A DNA stretch of 64,000 bases from an uncultured Butyricicoccus sp. Its GTDB lineage: Bacteria; Bacillota; Clostridia; Oscillospirales; Butyricicoccaceae. Below are positions 17,738-26,531 of the stretch, one piece after another. The stretch lies in assembly GCA_934532985.1 (NCBI GenBank), contig CAKTAV010000004.1, forward strand, positions 62,001 to 126,000, written 5' to 3'. The first letter of the stretch is position 1; the number at the start of each line of letters is the position of its first letter. A model generated the notes under the pieces. It had not been told where the DNA came from. It saw nothing but the letters and a program-made list of their open reading frames with translations, and did no database searches. A program made the position numbers and the translations under genes.

Positions 17738-20700
17738 TTAGTCCTTATCCTTGATCTCGCTATGGATCTCCTGAAGCGACTTGACCTCTCCGTTGCCATG
17801 CTCCTTCACATAGGCAATGCCCTTTGCGGTAGCGCGCGCCGCCGCAATCGTCGTCATATACGGAATCTTGGCCTTGATGGCTGCCTTGCGCAGATAGCTG
17901 TCATCGTTGACGCTCTCCTTACCCGCCGGCGAATTGATAATCAGGTCAATCTCTCCATTCGTAATCATATCACGAATATTCGGACGGCCTTCGCTCAGCT
18001 TCTTCACCAGCGTCGCCTGTACGCCTGCGGCGCGAATGGTCTCATACGTCTTGCCTGTTGCCAGAATCGTAAAGCCGCACTGCTCAAACAGCTTGGCAAC
18101 CTCAGCGACCTCCAGTTTATCCTTCTGGTTCACCGAGATCAACACCGTGCCCTCCAGCGGCAGCTGCATCTGCGTTGCCTCCTGCGCCTTGTAGAACGCC
18201 TCACCATAGTAAGTGGACAGACCCAGAACTTCGCCGGTAGAACGCATTTCCGGTCCGAGAATCGGGTCGACCTCCGGGAACATATTGAACGGGAATACCG
18301 CTTCCTTGACGCCATAATACGGAATCTCCTGCTCCTTGAGCGCCGGCACCGGAGACGGACGACCCGTCAGCTCCGATGTAATGATATCGGTTGCCAGCGG
18401 TACCATGCGGATATTGCAGACCTTAGATACAAGCGGTACCGTGCGCGATGCACGCGGATTTGCCTCCAAGACGTAAACCTTGCCGTCCTCAATCGCATAC
18501 TGCATGTTCATCAGACCGCTAACGTGCATCTCTTCGGCAATCTTCTTGGTATATTCCTTGATGGTTGCCACGCTCTCCGCCGGGATGTGTACCGACGGGA
18601 TAATACAGGCCGAGTCACCGGAGTGTACACCCGCCAGTTCAATGTGCTCCATAACTGCCGGAACAAACGCGTGCTTGCCGTCACTGATCGCATCGGCCTC
18701 ACACTCCATCGCATGGTTCAGAAAACGGTCGATCAGGATCGGGCGATCCGGCGTGACGCCAACTGCCGCCTGCATATAGCCAACCATGCTCTCGTCATCG
18801 TATACGACCTCCATGCCGCGGCCGCCCAGTACATACGACGGACGAACCATAACCGGATAGCCGATCTTCTTGGCGATATCCAGCGCTTCCTCTACCGTCG
18901 TTGCCATACCAGCCTCCGGCATCGGGATGCCCAGCTTGTCCATCATCGCACGGAACTGGTCGCGGTCCTCCGCCAGATCAATAACTGCCGGTGGCGTACC
19001 AAGAATCTTAACGCCGTTCTTTTCCAGCTCAGACGCCAGGTTCAGCGGCGTCTGTCCGCCAAACTGTGCGATAACGCCCAGCGGCTTTTCCTTCTTGTAA
19101 ATGCTCAGAACATCTTCCAGCGTCAGCGGCTCAAAGTACAGCTTGTCCGACGTGTCATAGTCCGTGGAAACCGTCTCCGGGTTGCAGTTGACAATAATCG
19201 TCTCAAAGCCCAGCTTTTTGAGCGCGAGCGCCGCATGAACACAGCAGTAGTCAAACTCGATACCCTGGCCGATGCGGTTCGGACCACCGCCCAGAATCAT
19301 AATCTTGCGGCTCTCCTCGTTGATCGGGTTCTTGTCCTCGGCATTGTAGGTCGAATAATAATACGAGCTGTCCGGTGTACCACTGACATGAACACCTTCC
19401 CATGCTTCTTCCACGCCCAGCTCGATGCGCTTGTTGCGAATCTGCTCTTCCGGAATGTCCAGAATCTGACCCAAATACTTGTCCGAGAAGCCATCCTTCT
19501 TCGCGGCAATCAGCTGCTCATCCGACGGGAGCGAGCCCTTGGATGCCGCAATCGCCTCTTCTTCCTCAACCAGCTCCTTCATCTGCTCGATGAAGTACTT
19601 CTTCACGCGGGTCAGGTCGTGGATCTCGTCGATCGTTGCGCCCTTGCGCAGCGCCTCATACATGATGAAGTGGCGGTCGCTGGACGGATTGGACAGCATG
19701 CGCAGAAGCTCTTCCTTGCTCTTCGTGTTGTAATCCTTCGCATAGCCAAGACCATAGCGTCCGGTCTCCAGACTGCGAATTGCTTTCTGAAACGCTTCCT
19801 TATATGTCTTGCCAATGCTCATGACCTCGCCGACCGCGCGCATCTGCGTGCCCAGCTTGTCCTCAACGCCCTTAAACTTTTCAAATGCCCAACGTGCAAA
19901 CTTGATGACAATATAATCGCCGTCCGGAACGTACTTATCCAGCGTGCCATACTTGCCGCACTCGATGTCCTTCAGCGTCAAACCAGCTGCCAGCATGGAA
20001 GAAACCAGCGCAATCGGGAAGCCCGTCGCCTTGGAGGCCAGTGCCGACGAACGAGAGGTACGCGGGTTGATCTCGATAACGACAATGCGGTCCGAAACCG
20101 GATCATGTGCGAACTGTACGTTCGTGCCGCCAATAACCTGTACCGACTCGACAATGCGGTATGCCTGCTCCTGCAAGCGCTCCTGCAGCTCCTTAGAAAT
20201 GGTCAGCATCGGCGCCGAGCAGAACGAGTCACCAGTGTGCGTACCCATCGGGTCAATGTTCTCAATGAAGCAGACGGTAATCATATTGTTGTCTGCGTCG
20301 CGTACTACCTCCAGCTCCAGCTCTTCCCAGCCAAGAATAGATTCCTCGACCAAAACCTGTCCGACCAGACTGGCCTGCAGGCCGCGGGCACAGACCGTCT
20401 TCAGCTCTTCCTTGTTGTACACCAGACCGCCACCGGCGCCGCCCATCGTGTAAGCCGGACGCAGAACAACCGGATAGCCCAGCTGATCAGCAATCGCCAG
20501 CGCTTCCTCTACGCTGTACGAAACCGCACTGCGCGCCATCTCAATGCCGATTTCATCCATCGACTTCTTAAACGCGATACGATCCTCGCCACGCTCAATG
20601 GCGTCTACCTGAACGCCGATAACCTGAACGCCGTACTTCTCCAAAATGCCTTCCTTCGCCAGCTCAGCGCACAGGTTCAGACCGGACTGTCCGCCGAGGT

Positions 20701-20965
20701 TCGGCAGCAAGGCATCCGGACGCTCCTTGGCAATGATCTGCTCCAGACGCTTGACATTCAGCGGCTCGATATAGGTCACGTCAGCAATCTCCGGATCGGT
20801 CATAATGGTTGCCGGATTGGAGTTCACTAAGACAATTTCATAGCCTAACTTCCGAAGCGCCTTACAGGCCTGCGTTCCGGAATAGTCAAACTCGCATGCC
20901 TGACCGATAATAATCGGGCCGGAGCCAATAATCAGTACTTTGTTAATATCCGTTCTTTTGGGCAT
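17738..20965 (-). CDS. carB: Carbamoyl-phosphate synthase large subunit
   Basis: A 1075-residue synthetase subunit using ammonia from CarA, bicarbonate and two ATP to make carbamoyl phosphate for pyrimidines and arginine. Both ATP-grasp halves are present: the first begins LIIGSGPIIIGQACEFDYSG, the second MILGGGPNRIGQGIEFDYCC. Each has its YPVVLRPAYTMGGAGGG- or YPVMVRPSYVLGGRGME-type loop, and an MGS-like allosteric domain ends the chain. Notably, carA is not adjacent on either side, so the glutaminase subunit must be encoded elsewhere. Confidence 0.97.
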   Translation of the reverse strand: MPKRTDINKVLIIGSGPIIIGQACEFDYSGTQACKALRKLGYEIVLVNSNPATIMTDPEIADVTYIEPLNVKRLEQIIAKERPDALLPNLGGQSGLNLCAELAKEGILEKYGVQVIGVQVDAIERGEDRIAFKKSMDEIGIEMARSAVSYSVEEALAIADQLGYPVVLRPAYTMGGAGGGLVYNKEELKTVCARGLQASLVGQVLVEESILGWEELELEVVRDADNNMITVCFIENIDPMGTHTGDSFCSAPMLTISKELQERLQEQAYRIVESVQVIGGTNVQFAHDPVSDRIVVIEINPRTSRSSALASKATGFPIALVSSMLAAGLTLKDIECGKYGTLDKYVPDGDYIVIKFARWAFEKFKGVEDKLGTQMRAVGEVMSIGKTYKEAFQKAIRSLETGRYGLGYAKDYNTKSKEELLRMLSNPSSDRHFIMYEALRKGATIDEIHDLTRVKKYFIEQMKELVEEEEAIAASKGSLPSDEQLIAAKKDGFSDKYLGQILDIPEEQIRNKRIELGVEEAWEGVHVSGTPDSSYYYSTYNAEDKNPINEESRKIMILGGGPNRIGQGIEFDYCCVHAALALKKLGFETIIVNCNPETVSTDYDTSDKLYFEPLTLEDVLSIYKKEKPLGVIAQFGGQTPLNLASELEKNGVKILGTPPAVIDLAEDRDQFRAMMDKLGIPMPEAGMATTVEEALDIAKKIGYPVMVRPSYVLGGRGMEVVYDDESMVGYMQAAVGVTPDRPILIDRFLNHAMECEADAISDGKHAFVPAVMEHIELAGVHSGDSACIIPSVHIPAESVATIKEYTKKIAEEMHVSGLMNMQYAIEDGKVYVLEANPRASRTVPLVSKVCNIRMVPLATDIITSELTGRPSPVPALKEQEIPYYGVKEAVFPFNMFPEVDPILGPEMRSTGEVLGLSTYYGEAFYKAQEATQMQLPLEGTVLISVNQKDKLEVAEVAKLFEQCGFTILATGKTYETIRAAGVQATLVKKLSEGRPNIRDMITNGEIDLIINSPAGKESVNDDSYLRKAAIKAKIPYMTTIAAARATAKGIAYVKEHGNGEVKSLQEIHSEIKDKD

Positions 20966-21002
20966 ATTCTCTCTCCTCTGGGTTGTCGCGTTCGTTTATT
21001 TT

Positions 21003-21017
21003 GTATCAAAATGATAC
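21003..21017. promoter_or_regulatory. Palindrome upstream of carB, possible operator
   Basis: GTATCAAAATGATAC, a perfect 6+3+6 inverted repeat, lies 38 bp before the carB start. It could be an operator for an arginine- or pyrimidine-responsive repressor, but I do not recognise a known consensus. Confidence 0.35.
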
Positions 21018-21153
21018 CGTTCTATCGTCATTATCACTATTATATCGGAACCGAGCCCCGAATGGTAGTCAATCTTTCAAAAAATACACAGAAATTTTCT
21101 TTTTCCCTCCAGCCGTTTCCTGCTAGTCCGTCACGTCCTTTGCTCTTTTGCGC

Positions 21154-21193
21154 AAAAAAGTGCGCCGCAGGATACTTCGCCCCACAGCGCACT
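21154..21193 (-). terminator. Terminator of rodA
   Basis: On the minus strand, AGTGCGC/GCGCACT arms with a long loop are followed by TTTTTT, right after the rodA stop. Confidence 0.8.
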
Positions 21194-21197
21194 ATGT

Positions 21198-22673
21198 TTA
21201 CTTCTGCTTATCTTTCCCCTCATCGGAGTCCGTGTTTTCCGCGGTATTCTCCGACTTATCTTCTTCCGTCAGTTCATCCGCACGCCTCGTTTCAGACAGA
21301 TCATCTGGCTCCAGATACAGAACCTTTTCCTTGACGTAGTCGCTAAACTCCATTAGCGCACCCCAGTCTGTCAAAAGATTTTTCTTAATTCGGCTTCGCT
21401 TCGGATGCTTCATCTCTTCCATCAAGCGATCCTCTGGCGACAGTCTCGTGGTATCCGTATGCGTCAAACCGCGTCGGCGCACCACATGCGCTCGATTGGT
21501 TGCCGTCTCATGTACCATATACGGCGTTTCTTCCTCAACAACGCCGCCAGCCAACCGTATCTGCTGCGCCTGTTTACTTCGCATGGAAATTCCCGCCACC
21601 ATGCCGACCGCGAGGAACATCGTCACAATCGACGTGCCGCCATAGCTGAAGAACGGCAGAGTCAGACCCATTACCGGGCCAATGCCCAAGCACATAAAGA
21701 TATTTTCATATGTCTGATACAGGAACATCGCGCCGACGCCGACACAGATCAGCGACAAAAACTGCTTGCGCGCATGGTATGCCACATAGAAAAGACGAAT
21801 AATCAGAATGTTCAGCAGCACAATAATCAGCAAACAGCCGATCAGACCCCACTCTTCTCCGGCAACAGCAAAGATAAAGTCCGTCTGTTTTTCCGGCAGC
21901 ATGTTATACTGTGTCTGGCTTCCCTGCATGTAGCCCTGTCCCAAAAGCCGTCCCGCGCCAATTGCAATCCGGCTCTGCTCCTGCTGCCAATAGGTATCCG
22001 GTGCAATCGTTGGATCAAATAGGACAAGGATTCGGTTTTTTTGTTGGTTGCTCAGCACCTGCCACAAGACCGGTATCGCTGCACAGCACAGCACCGCTCC
22101 TCCGGCAAACCATTTCCAGCTCAGTCCCGCCGCAAACAGCATGATAATCGCAATAAAGACGTACGAAAGCGCCACACCGACGTCATGCGACGGAATAATA
22201 ATCGCCGCCACAACAACCAGCAGCTGCGCGCCCAAATACAGCAGATACCGCACCTGGTTGAGCCGATAGCGGTACAAATTGATCTGCTGTGCAAACGTAA
22301 AGATAAACAGCAGCTTGCCAATCTCCGCTGGCTGAACGCCGATGCCGCCAAAGCGAATCCAGCTTCGGTTGCCGCCGTCCTCATAGCCCAATACAATCAG
22401 CGACAGCTGAAACAATACATTGACCAGCAATACCGCACGCCACATCGGCATGAATTTTTCATATTGAATATTCGACGCTACAACAAAGCCAATCAGCCCC
22501 AAAATAATTGCGATGGTCTGAATCGTCATATATCGTGCAGAGCCTCCGGAAAGTGCGGCGGTCGCCGAAAAAATCAGAACCAGACCCAATCCGGAGCAGA
22601 CTAGCGCCGTGACCAGCAAAACATAGTCAATTGTCCGAACATATCGATCCAAACTCTGCAAAAACCGAGTCAT
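21198..22673 (-). CDS. rodA: Peptidoglycan glycosyltransferase RodA (SEDS family)
   Basis: A SEDS-family membrane glycosyltransferase (10 TM helices) that polymerises lipid II for cylindrical wall growth with a class B PBP. RodA-type landmarks: FDPTIAPDTYWQQEQSRIAI, the loop GQGYMQGSQTQYNMLPEKQT, the catalytic region DFIFAVAGEEWGLIG, and SYGGTSIVTMFLAVGMV. About 90 hydrophilic C-terminal residues rich in Glu/Asp/Lys extend beyond the usual end. I place the start at 22673 (MTRFLQSL) because GAGAGGAA precedes it by nine bases; the upstream ATG at 22694 has no ribosome site. Confidence 0.9.
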   Translation of the reverse strand: MTRFLQSLDRYVRTIDYVLLVTALVCSGLGLVLIFSATAALSGGSARYMTIQTIAIILGLIGFVVASNIQYEKFMPMWRAVLLVNVLFQLSLIVLGYEDGGNRSWIRFGGIGVQPAEIGKLLFIFTFAQQINLYRYRLNQVRYLLYLGAQLLVVVAAIIIPSHDVGVALSYVFIAIIMLFAAGLSWKWFAGGAVLCCAAIPVLWQVLSNQQKNRILVLFDPTIAPDTYWQQEQSRIAIGAGRLLGQGYMQGSQTQYNMLPEKQTDFIFAVAGEEWGLIGCLLIIVLLNILIIRLFYVAYHARKQFLSLICVGVGAMFLYQTYENIFMCLGIGPVMGLTLPFFSYGGTSIVTMFLAVGMVAGISMRSKQAQQIRLAGGVVEEETPYMVHETATNRAHVVRRRGLTHTDTTRLSPEDRLMEEMKHPKRSRIKKNLLTDWGALMEFSDYVKEKVLYLEPDDLSETRRADELTEEDKSENTAENTDSDEGKDKQK

Positions 22674-22705
22674 GAAACCGTTCCTCTCTTCCATTCCATC
22701 TAACT

Positions 22706-22778
22706 AAAAAGGCAGGCCCGCAAGCGCAGCCTGTAATCGTCTCTTCAGGAAGTGTTATTCCCTATCCCTCTACGATTT
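22706..22778 (-). ncRNA. Candidate leader RNA or sRNA before rodA, ending in a terminator
   Basis: Between a good minus-strand promoter and rodA lies a short transcript that could fold into AATCGT/ACGATT enclosing AGG/CCT. It then ends in a CAGGC/GCCTG hairpin followed by CTTTTTAG (22706-22734). The terminator stands before the rodA Shine-Dalgarno, so this may be an attenuator or a free ~75-nt RNA. It matches no family I recognise. Confidence 0.45.
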
Positions 22779-22784
22779 GCTTTT

Positions 22785-22813
22785 ATCATACCACCTTTGC
22801 CAAAACCGGTAAA
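22785..22813 (-). promoter_or_regulatory. Promoter for rodA leader
   Basis: Minus strand TTTACC (22813-22808), 17-bp spacer, TATGAT (22790-22785). Confidence 0.6.
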
Positions 22814-22916
22814 TACTTTTTTGCACGAAACTGGCAGAGTTTTTTGCATCTTCTTTTCCGTACTTCGGTTTTTTCCGTCTCCCGTGAGAAATATATAACC
22901 CAAATCATCAATTCTA

Positions 22917-22925
22917 TGATATAAT
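22917..22925 (+). promoter_or_regulatory. Extended -10 promoter of fhs
   Basis: TGATATAAT (TG at 22917-22918, TATAAT at 22920-22925) lies 64 bp before the fhs start. There is no clear -35, as is usual for extended -10 promoters. Confidence 0.5.
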
Positions 22926-22989
22926 CTTTTTGTATGTGTGATTCTGCGATTTGCGCAGAGATAGTATTCGAAAAAAGGAGGCTGACATT

Positions 22990-24660
22990 ATGTTAACCGA
23001 TATCGAAATTGCTCAGAATTGTAAGATGCTGCCGATCCGTGAGGTAGCTGCCAAAGCCGGACTCACCGAGGACGACCTGGAGTATTATGGCAAGTACAAG
23101 GCGAAGATCTCTCTGGACGCCTGGAATCGCGTCAAGGACCGTCCGGACGGCAAGCTGATTCTGGTCACCGCCATCAACCCGACCCCGGCCGGTGAGGGCA
23201 AGACCACGACCACCGTCGGTCTGGGACAGGCGCTGGACAAGATGGGCAAGAACTCGATGATTGCCCTGCGTGAGCCGTCTCTCGGTCCGGTATTCGGCAT
23301 CAAGGGCGGCGCTGCCGGCGGCGGTTACGCACAGGTTGTCCCGATGGAGGACATCAACCTGCACTTCACTGGCGATATGCACGCCATCGGCGCGGCAAAC
23401 AACCTGCTGTGTGCGATGATTGATAACCACATCCAACAGGGCAACGACCAGAATATCGACCCGCGCCGGATTATTTTCACCCGTGTTGTCGATATGAACG
23501 ACCGTGCGCTGCGCAACATCGTCGTCGGCATGGGCGGCTCGATGAGCGGCATCCCGCGCGAGGACCACTTTATGATTACGGTTGCCAGCGAGGTCATGGC
23601 TATTCTCTGTCTGTCCACCGATCTGATGGATCTGAAGAAGCGCTGCGGCGACATTCTGGTTGCCTACCGCTATGACGGCACGCCGGTCTTTGCACGCGAC
23701 CTGAAGGCAGAGGGCGCAATGACCGCCCTGCTGCGTGACGCAATCAAGCCGAATCTAGTGCAGACCCTGACCGGTTCTCCGTGTCTGATGCACGGCGGCC
23801 CGTTCGCCAACATCGCCCATGGCTGCAACTCCATCGTCGCAACCCGTATGGCGCTCAAGCTGTCGGATTACGTCGTAACCGAAGCCGGTTTCGGTGCGGA
23901 TCTCGGCGCCGAGAAGTTCTTTGACATCAAGTGCCGCAAGGCCGGACTGCATCCGGACTGTGTTGTCATCGTGGCAACCATTCGCGCACTGAAATACAAC
24001 GGCGGTGTCGCCAAGGCAGATCTCGGCAAGGAAGATCTGGATGCCCTGCGCCGCGGCTCGGTCAACTTGCAAAAGCACATTGAAAACATCGGTAAGTTCG
24101 GCGTTCCGGTTGTTGTTGCCATCAACCGCTTTGCTTCGGATACCGATGCGGAGCTGGATCAGCTGCGCAAGGAGTGCGAGGCACTGGGCGCACGCTACGC
24201 TCTGTCCGAGGTATTCGCTAAGGGCGCAGACGGCGGCATGGAGCTGGCGCAGATGGTTCTGGACGAGGCAGACAGCGGCAAGGCAAACTTCCATGTTCTG
24301 TACGACGACAATCTGTCTCTGGAAGAGAAGATTGAGACCATCTGCCGTGAGATCTACGGCGCCGACGGTGTTACATACACTCCGGCTGCCACCAAGTCGC
24401 TCACCAGCATTGAAGCGCTGGGCTACAGCAAGCTGCCGGTCTGCATGGCGAAAACGCAGTACTCCCTCTCGGACGACGCCTCCAAGCTGGGACGTCCGAC
24501 CGGTTTCCGCGTCAATATTCGTTCGGTTCGCGTCAGTGCGGGCGCTGGCTTTGTCGTCTGCGAGACCGGCGCGATTATGACCATGCCGGGTCTGCCGAAG
24601 CAGCCGGCGGCGTTCAACATCGACGTTGACGAGGACGGACGCATTACCGGATTGTTCTAA
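22990..24660 (+). CDS. fhs: Formate--tetrahydrofolate ligase
   Basis: A 556-residue ATP-dependent enzyme making 10-formyl-THF for one-carbon metabolism and purines, typical of clostridia. Signatures: TAINPTPAGEGKTTTTVGLG (P-loop), REPSLGPVFGIKGGAAGGGY and NKHGG-equivalent MHGGPFANIAHGCNS. The ATG at 22990 follows AAGGAGG by eight bases, whereas the longer frame upstream has no site. It leads a cluster with tsaE, tsaB and upp. Confidence 0.96.
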   Translation: MLTDIEIAQNCKMLPIREVAAKAGLTEDDLEYYGKYKAKISLDAWNRVKDRPDGKLILVTAINPTPAGEGKTTTTVGLGQALDKMGKNSMIALREPSLGPVFGIKGGAAGGGYAQVVPMEDINLHFTGDMHAIGAANNLLCAMIDNHIQQGNDQNIDPRRIIFTRVVDMNDRALRNIVVGMGGSMSGIPREDHFMITVASEVMAILCLSTDLMDLKKRCGDILVAYRYDGTPVFARDLKAEGAMTALLRDAIKPNLVQTLTGSPCLMHGGPFANIAHGCNSIVATRMALKLSDYVVTEAGFGADLGAEKFFDIKCRKAGLHPDCVVIVATIRALKYNGGVAKADLGKEDLDALRRGSVNLQKHIENIGKFGVPVVVAINRFASDTDAELDQLRKECEALGARYALSEVFAKGADGGMELAQMVLDEADSGKANFHVLYDDNLSLEEKIETICREIYGADGVTYTPAATKSLTSIEALGYSKLPVCMAKTQYSLSDDASKLGRPTGFRVNIRSVRVSAGAGFVVCETGAIMTMPGLPKQPAAFNIDVDEDGRITGLF

Positions 24661-24668
24661 AAACCACT

Positions 24669-25103
24669 ATGTCCAATATCATTCACTCAAATTCACCACA
24701 AGAAACGGAAGCAGCCGGCGCTATGCTGGCTGCCCGTGCGTTTCCCGGTATGGTTGTCGCCTTCACCGGTGACCTCGGCGCAGGTAAAACTGCCTTTTGC
24801 CGCGGCTTTCTGCACGCGCTGGGCTACACCGGACGCGTCACCAGCCCGACGTTTGCCATCGTCAACGAGTATGACACGCCGGACTACACCGTCTGCCATT
24901 TCGATATGTACCGCATTTTGGAGGAATCCATGCTGTACGACATCGGCTGGGAGGATTATCTTGACGGAGAAACCATTTTGCTCATCGAGTGGAGCGAAAA
25001 CATTCCGGCAGCGCTGCCGGACGACTGCATCACCGTGCAAATTGTCCATGGGGATACGGAAAACAGCCGGATAATTACCATTCAAGGAGGGAAACTAGAA
25101 TGA
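24669..25103 (+). CDS. tsaE: tRNA t6A biosynthesis ATPase TsaE
   Basis: A 144-residue P-loop protein that helps TsaB-TsaD transfer threonylcarbamoyl to A37 of ANN-decoding tRNAs. The Walker A region FTGDLGAGKTAFCRGF, the family motif RVTSPTFAIVNEY and the C-terminal LIEWSENIPAALPDD are all present. It begins 8 bp after fhs, has no evident Shine-Dalgarno, and overlaps tsaB by ATGA, implying coupling. Confidence 0.93.
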   Translation: MSNIIHSNSPQETEAAGAMLAARAFPGMVVAFTGDLGAGKTAFCRGFLHALGYTGRVTSPTFAIVNEYDTPDYTVCHFDMYRILEESMLYDIGWEDYLDGETILLIEWSENIPAALPDDCITVQIVHGDTENSRIITIQGGKLE

Positions 25104-25822
25104 AGCTGCTGACCATCGAGGCATCCTCTGTCTCGGCCTCTGTCTGCATCACGGAGGACACCACGCTGCTGGCGCAGTCCTTTCAGAACTGCGGGCTGAC
25201 ACATTCTACCACCCTCCTGCCCATGGCGGATCATGTGCTGCGCACCTCACAGCTCAAGCTGCACGATTTAGACGCCATCGCCGTGACCGTCGGCCCCGGC
25301 TCGTTCACCGGTATCCGCATCGGTGTCGCCACCGCCAAGGGCATTGCCGATGGTGTCAATCTGCCGTGTATTCCGGTGTCCAGCCTGATCGGCAACGCGT
25401 GGAATGTGACGCTGACCGACCGTCTGGTCTGCCCCGTCATGGACGCCCGCCGCAATCAGTTGTACAATGCGCTGTTTGCCATTCAGGACGGCGTTCCGGT
25501 TCGACTGACGGAAGATCGTCTGATTTTGCTGGATTCTCTGAAAGAAGAACTAATTTCTCGGGAAAAATCCGTCCTTTTGGTTGGCGATGGTGCACAAATA
25601 TGTTATAATACTCTCATGCAAACGGCCGGTCTGGATGTCATGATTGCTCCGTCCGGCTCCCAATATCCCGCTGCATACGGCACCGCGATGGAGGCCTATC
25701 GTCTCTATCAGGAGGGCAAAACCGTCTCAGCTGCCGAGCTGGCTCCTGTCTATCTGCGTCAGCCGCAGGCCGTGCGAGAACGGCTCGCCAAGGAGGCCGC
25801 ACAGCGGGCGCAATCTGAGTGA
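25100..25822 (+). CDS. tsaB: tRNA t6A biosynthesis protein TsaB
   Basis: A 240-residue ASKHA-fold protein, partner of TsaD and TsaE. The N-terminus LLTIEASSVSASVCI and the AVTVGPGSFTGIRIGVATAKG motif identify it. Its ATG overlaps the tsaE TGA, with AAGGAGGGAAA inside the tsaE end. TsaD itself is not in this window. Confidence 0.93.
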   Translation: MKLLTIEASSVSASVCITEDTTLLAQSFQNCGLTHSTTLLPMADHVLRTSQLKLHDLDAIAVTVGPGSFTGIRIGVATAKGIADGVNLPCIPVSSLIGNAWNVTLTDRLVCPVMDARRNQLYNALFAIQDGVPVRLTEDRLILLDSLKEELISREKSVLLVGDGAQICYNTLMQTAGLDVMIAPSGSQYPAAYGTAMEAYRLYQEGKTVSAAELAPVYLRQPQAVRERLAKEAAQRAQSE

Positions 25823-25838
25823 AAAGGAGATATGATAC

Positions 25839-26465
25839 ATGGCTCTTCATGTAATGGATCATCCGCTGATTGTACACAAGCTGTCTCTCATGCGGGATAA
25901 GTTTACCGGCGGCAAGGAATTCCGCGAGGCAGTCGAGGAAATCTCTTCCCTGCTGTGTTACGAGGCAACGCGTGACCTCCCGATGAAGGAAGTCGAGATC
26001 GAAACCCCGATCGCGCACTCCAAGGTCCGCGTTATTTCCGGTAAGAAAATCGCTCTCGTCGCTATTCTCCGTTCCGGCATTGGCATGGTAGAGGGCGCGC
26101 TGGATCTCATTCCGAACGCAAAGGTTGGTCACATCGGTCTGTACCGTGATCCGGATACCCTTCAGCCGGTAGAATACTATTGCAAGCTGCCGACGGACGT
26201 CGCCAACAGTGAGGTATTCCTGCTCGACCCGATGGTTGCAACCGGTGGCTCTGCCATCGCGGCAATTCAGTTCCTCAAGAACTACGGCGTAAAGCGCATC
26301 AAGCTGATTTCGATTCTGTCGGTTCCGTCGGCGGTGGAGGCTATTCAGGAAGCACATCCGGATGTCGACATCTACTGCGCTGGCGTGGACGAAAAGCTCA
26401 ACGAAAAGGGCTACATCGTTCCGGGCTTGGGCGATGCCGGTGACCGTATGTTTGGCACCAAGTAA
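25839..26465 (+). CDS. upp: Uracil phosphoribosyltransferase
   Basis: A 208-residue salvage enzyme: uracil plus PRPP gives UMP. Conserved features: HPLIVHKLSLMRDK, the VAILRSGIGMVEG segment, the PRPP loop LLDPMVATGGSA and the uracil-binding end YIVPGLGDAGDRMFGTK. It lies 16 bp after tsaB with an AAAAGGAGATA site and ends in a strong terminator. Confidence 0.97.
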   Translation: MALHVMDHPLIVHKLSLMRDKFTGGKEFREAVEEISSLLCYEATRDLPMKEVEIETPIAHSKVRVISGKKIALVAILRSGIGMVEGALDLIPNAKVGHIGLYRDPDTLQPVEYYCKLPTDVANSEVFLLDPMVATGGSAIAAIQFLKNYGVKRIKLISILSVPSAVEAIQEAHPDVDIYCAGVDEKLNEKGYIVPGLGDAGDRMFGTK

Positions 26466-26479
26466 TCTTTGTTTTTTCG

Positions 26480-26509
26480 GGCCGCAGCACACGCTGCGGC
26501 CTTCTTTCT
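26480..26509 (+). terminator. Terminator of the fhs-tsaE-tsaB-upp cluster
   Basis: GGCCGCAGC/GCTGCGGCC with a 4-nt loop, followed by TTCTTTCT. Confidence 0.8.
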
Positions 26510-26531
26510 ATTCTACTCGGAGAATATCACT

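Noticed and set aside
17633..20830. A 1065-codon open frame on the plus strand opposite carB
   Set aside because: It is the antisense shadow of carB: Arg/Leu/Asn-rich, no family features, no ribosome site, and it runs through the terminator.
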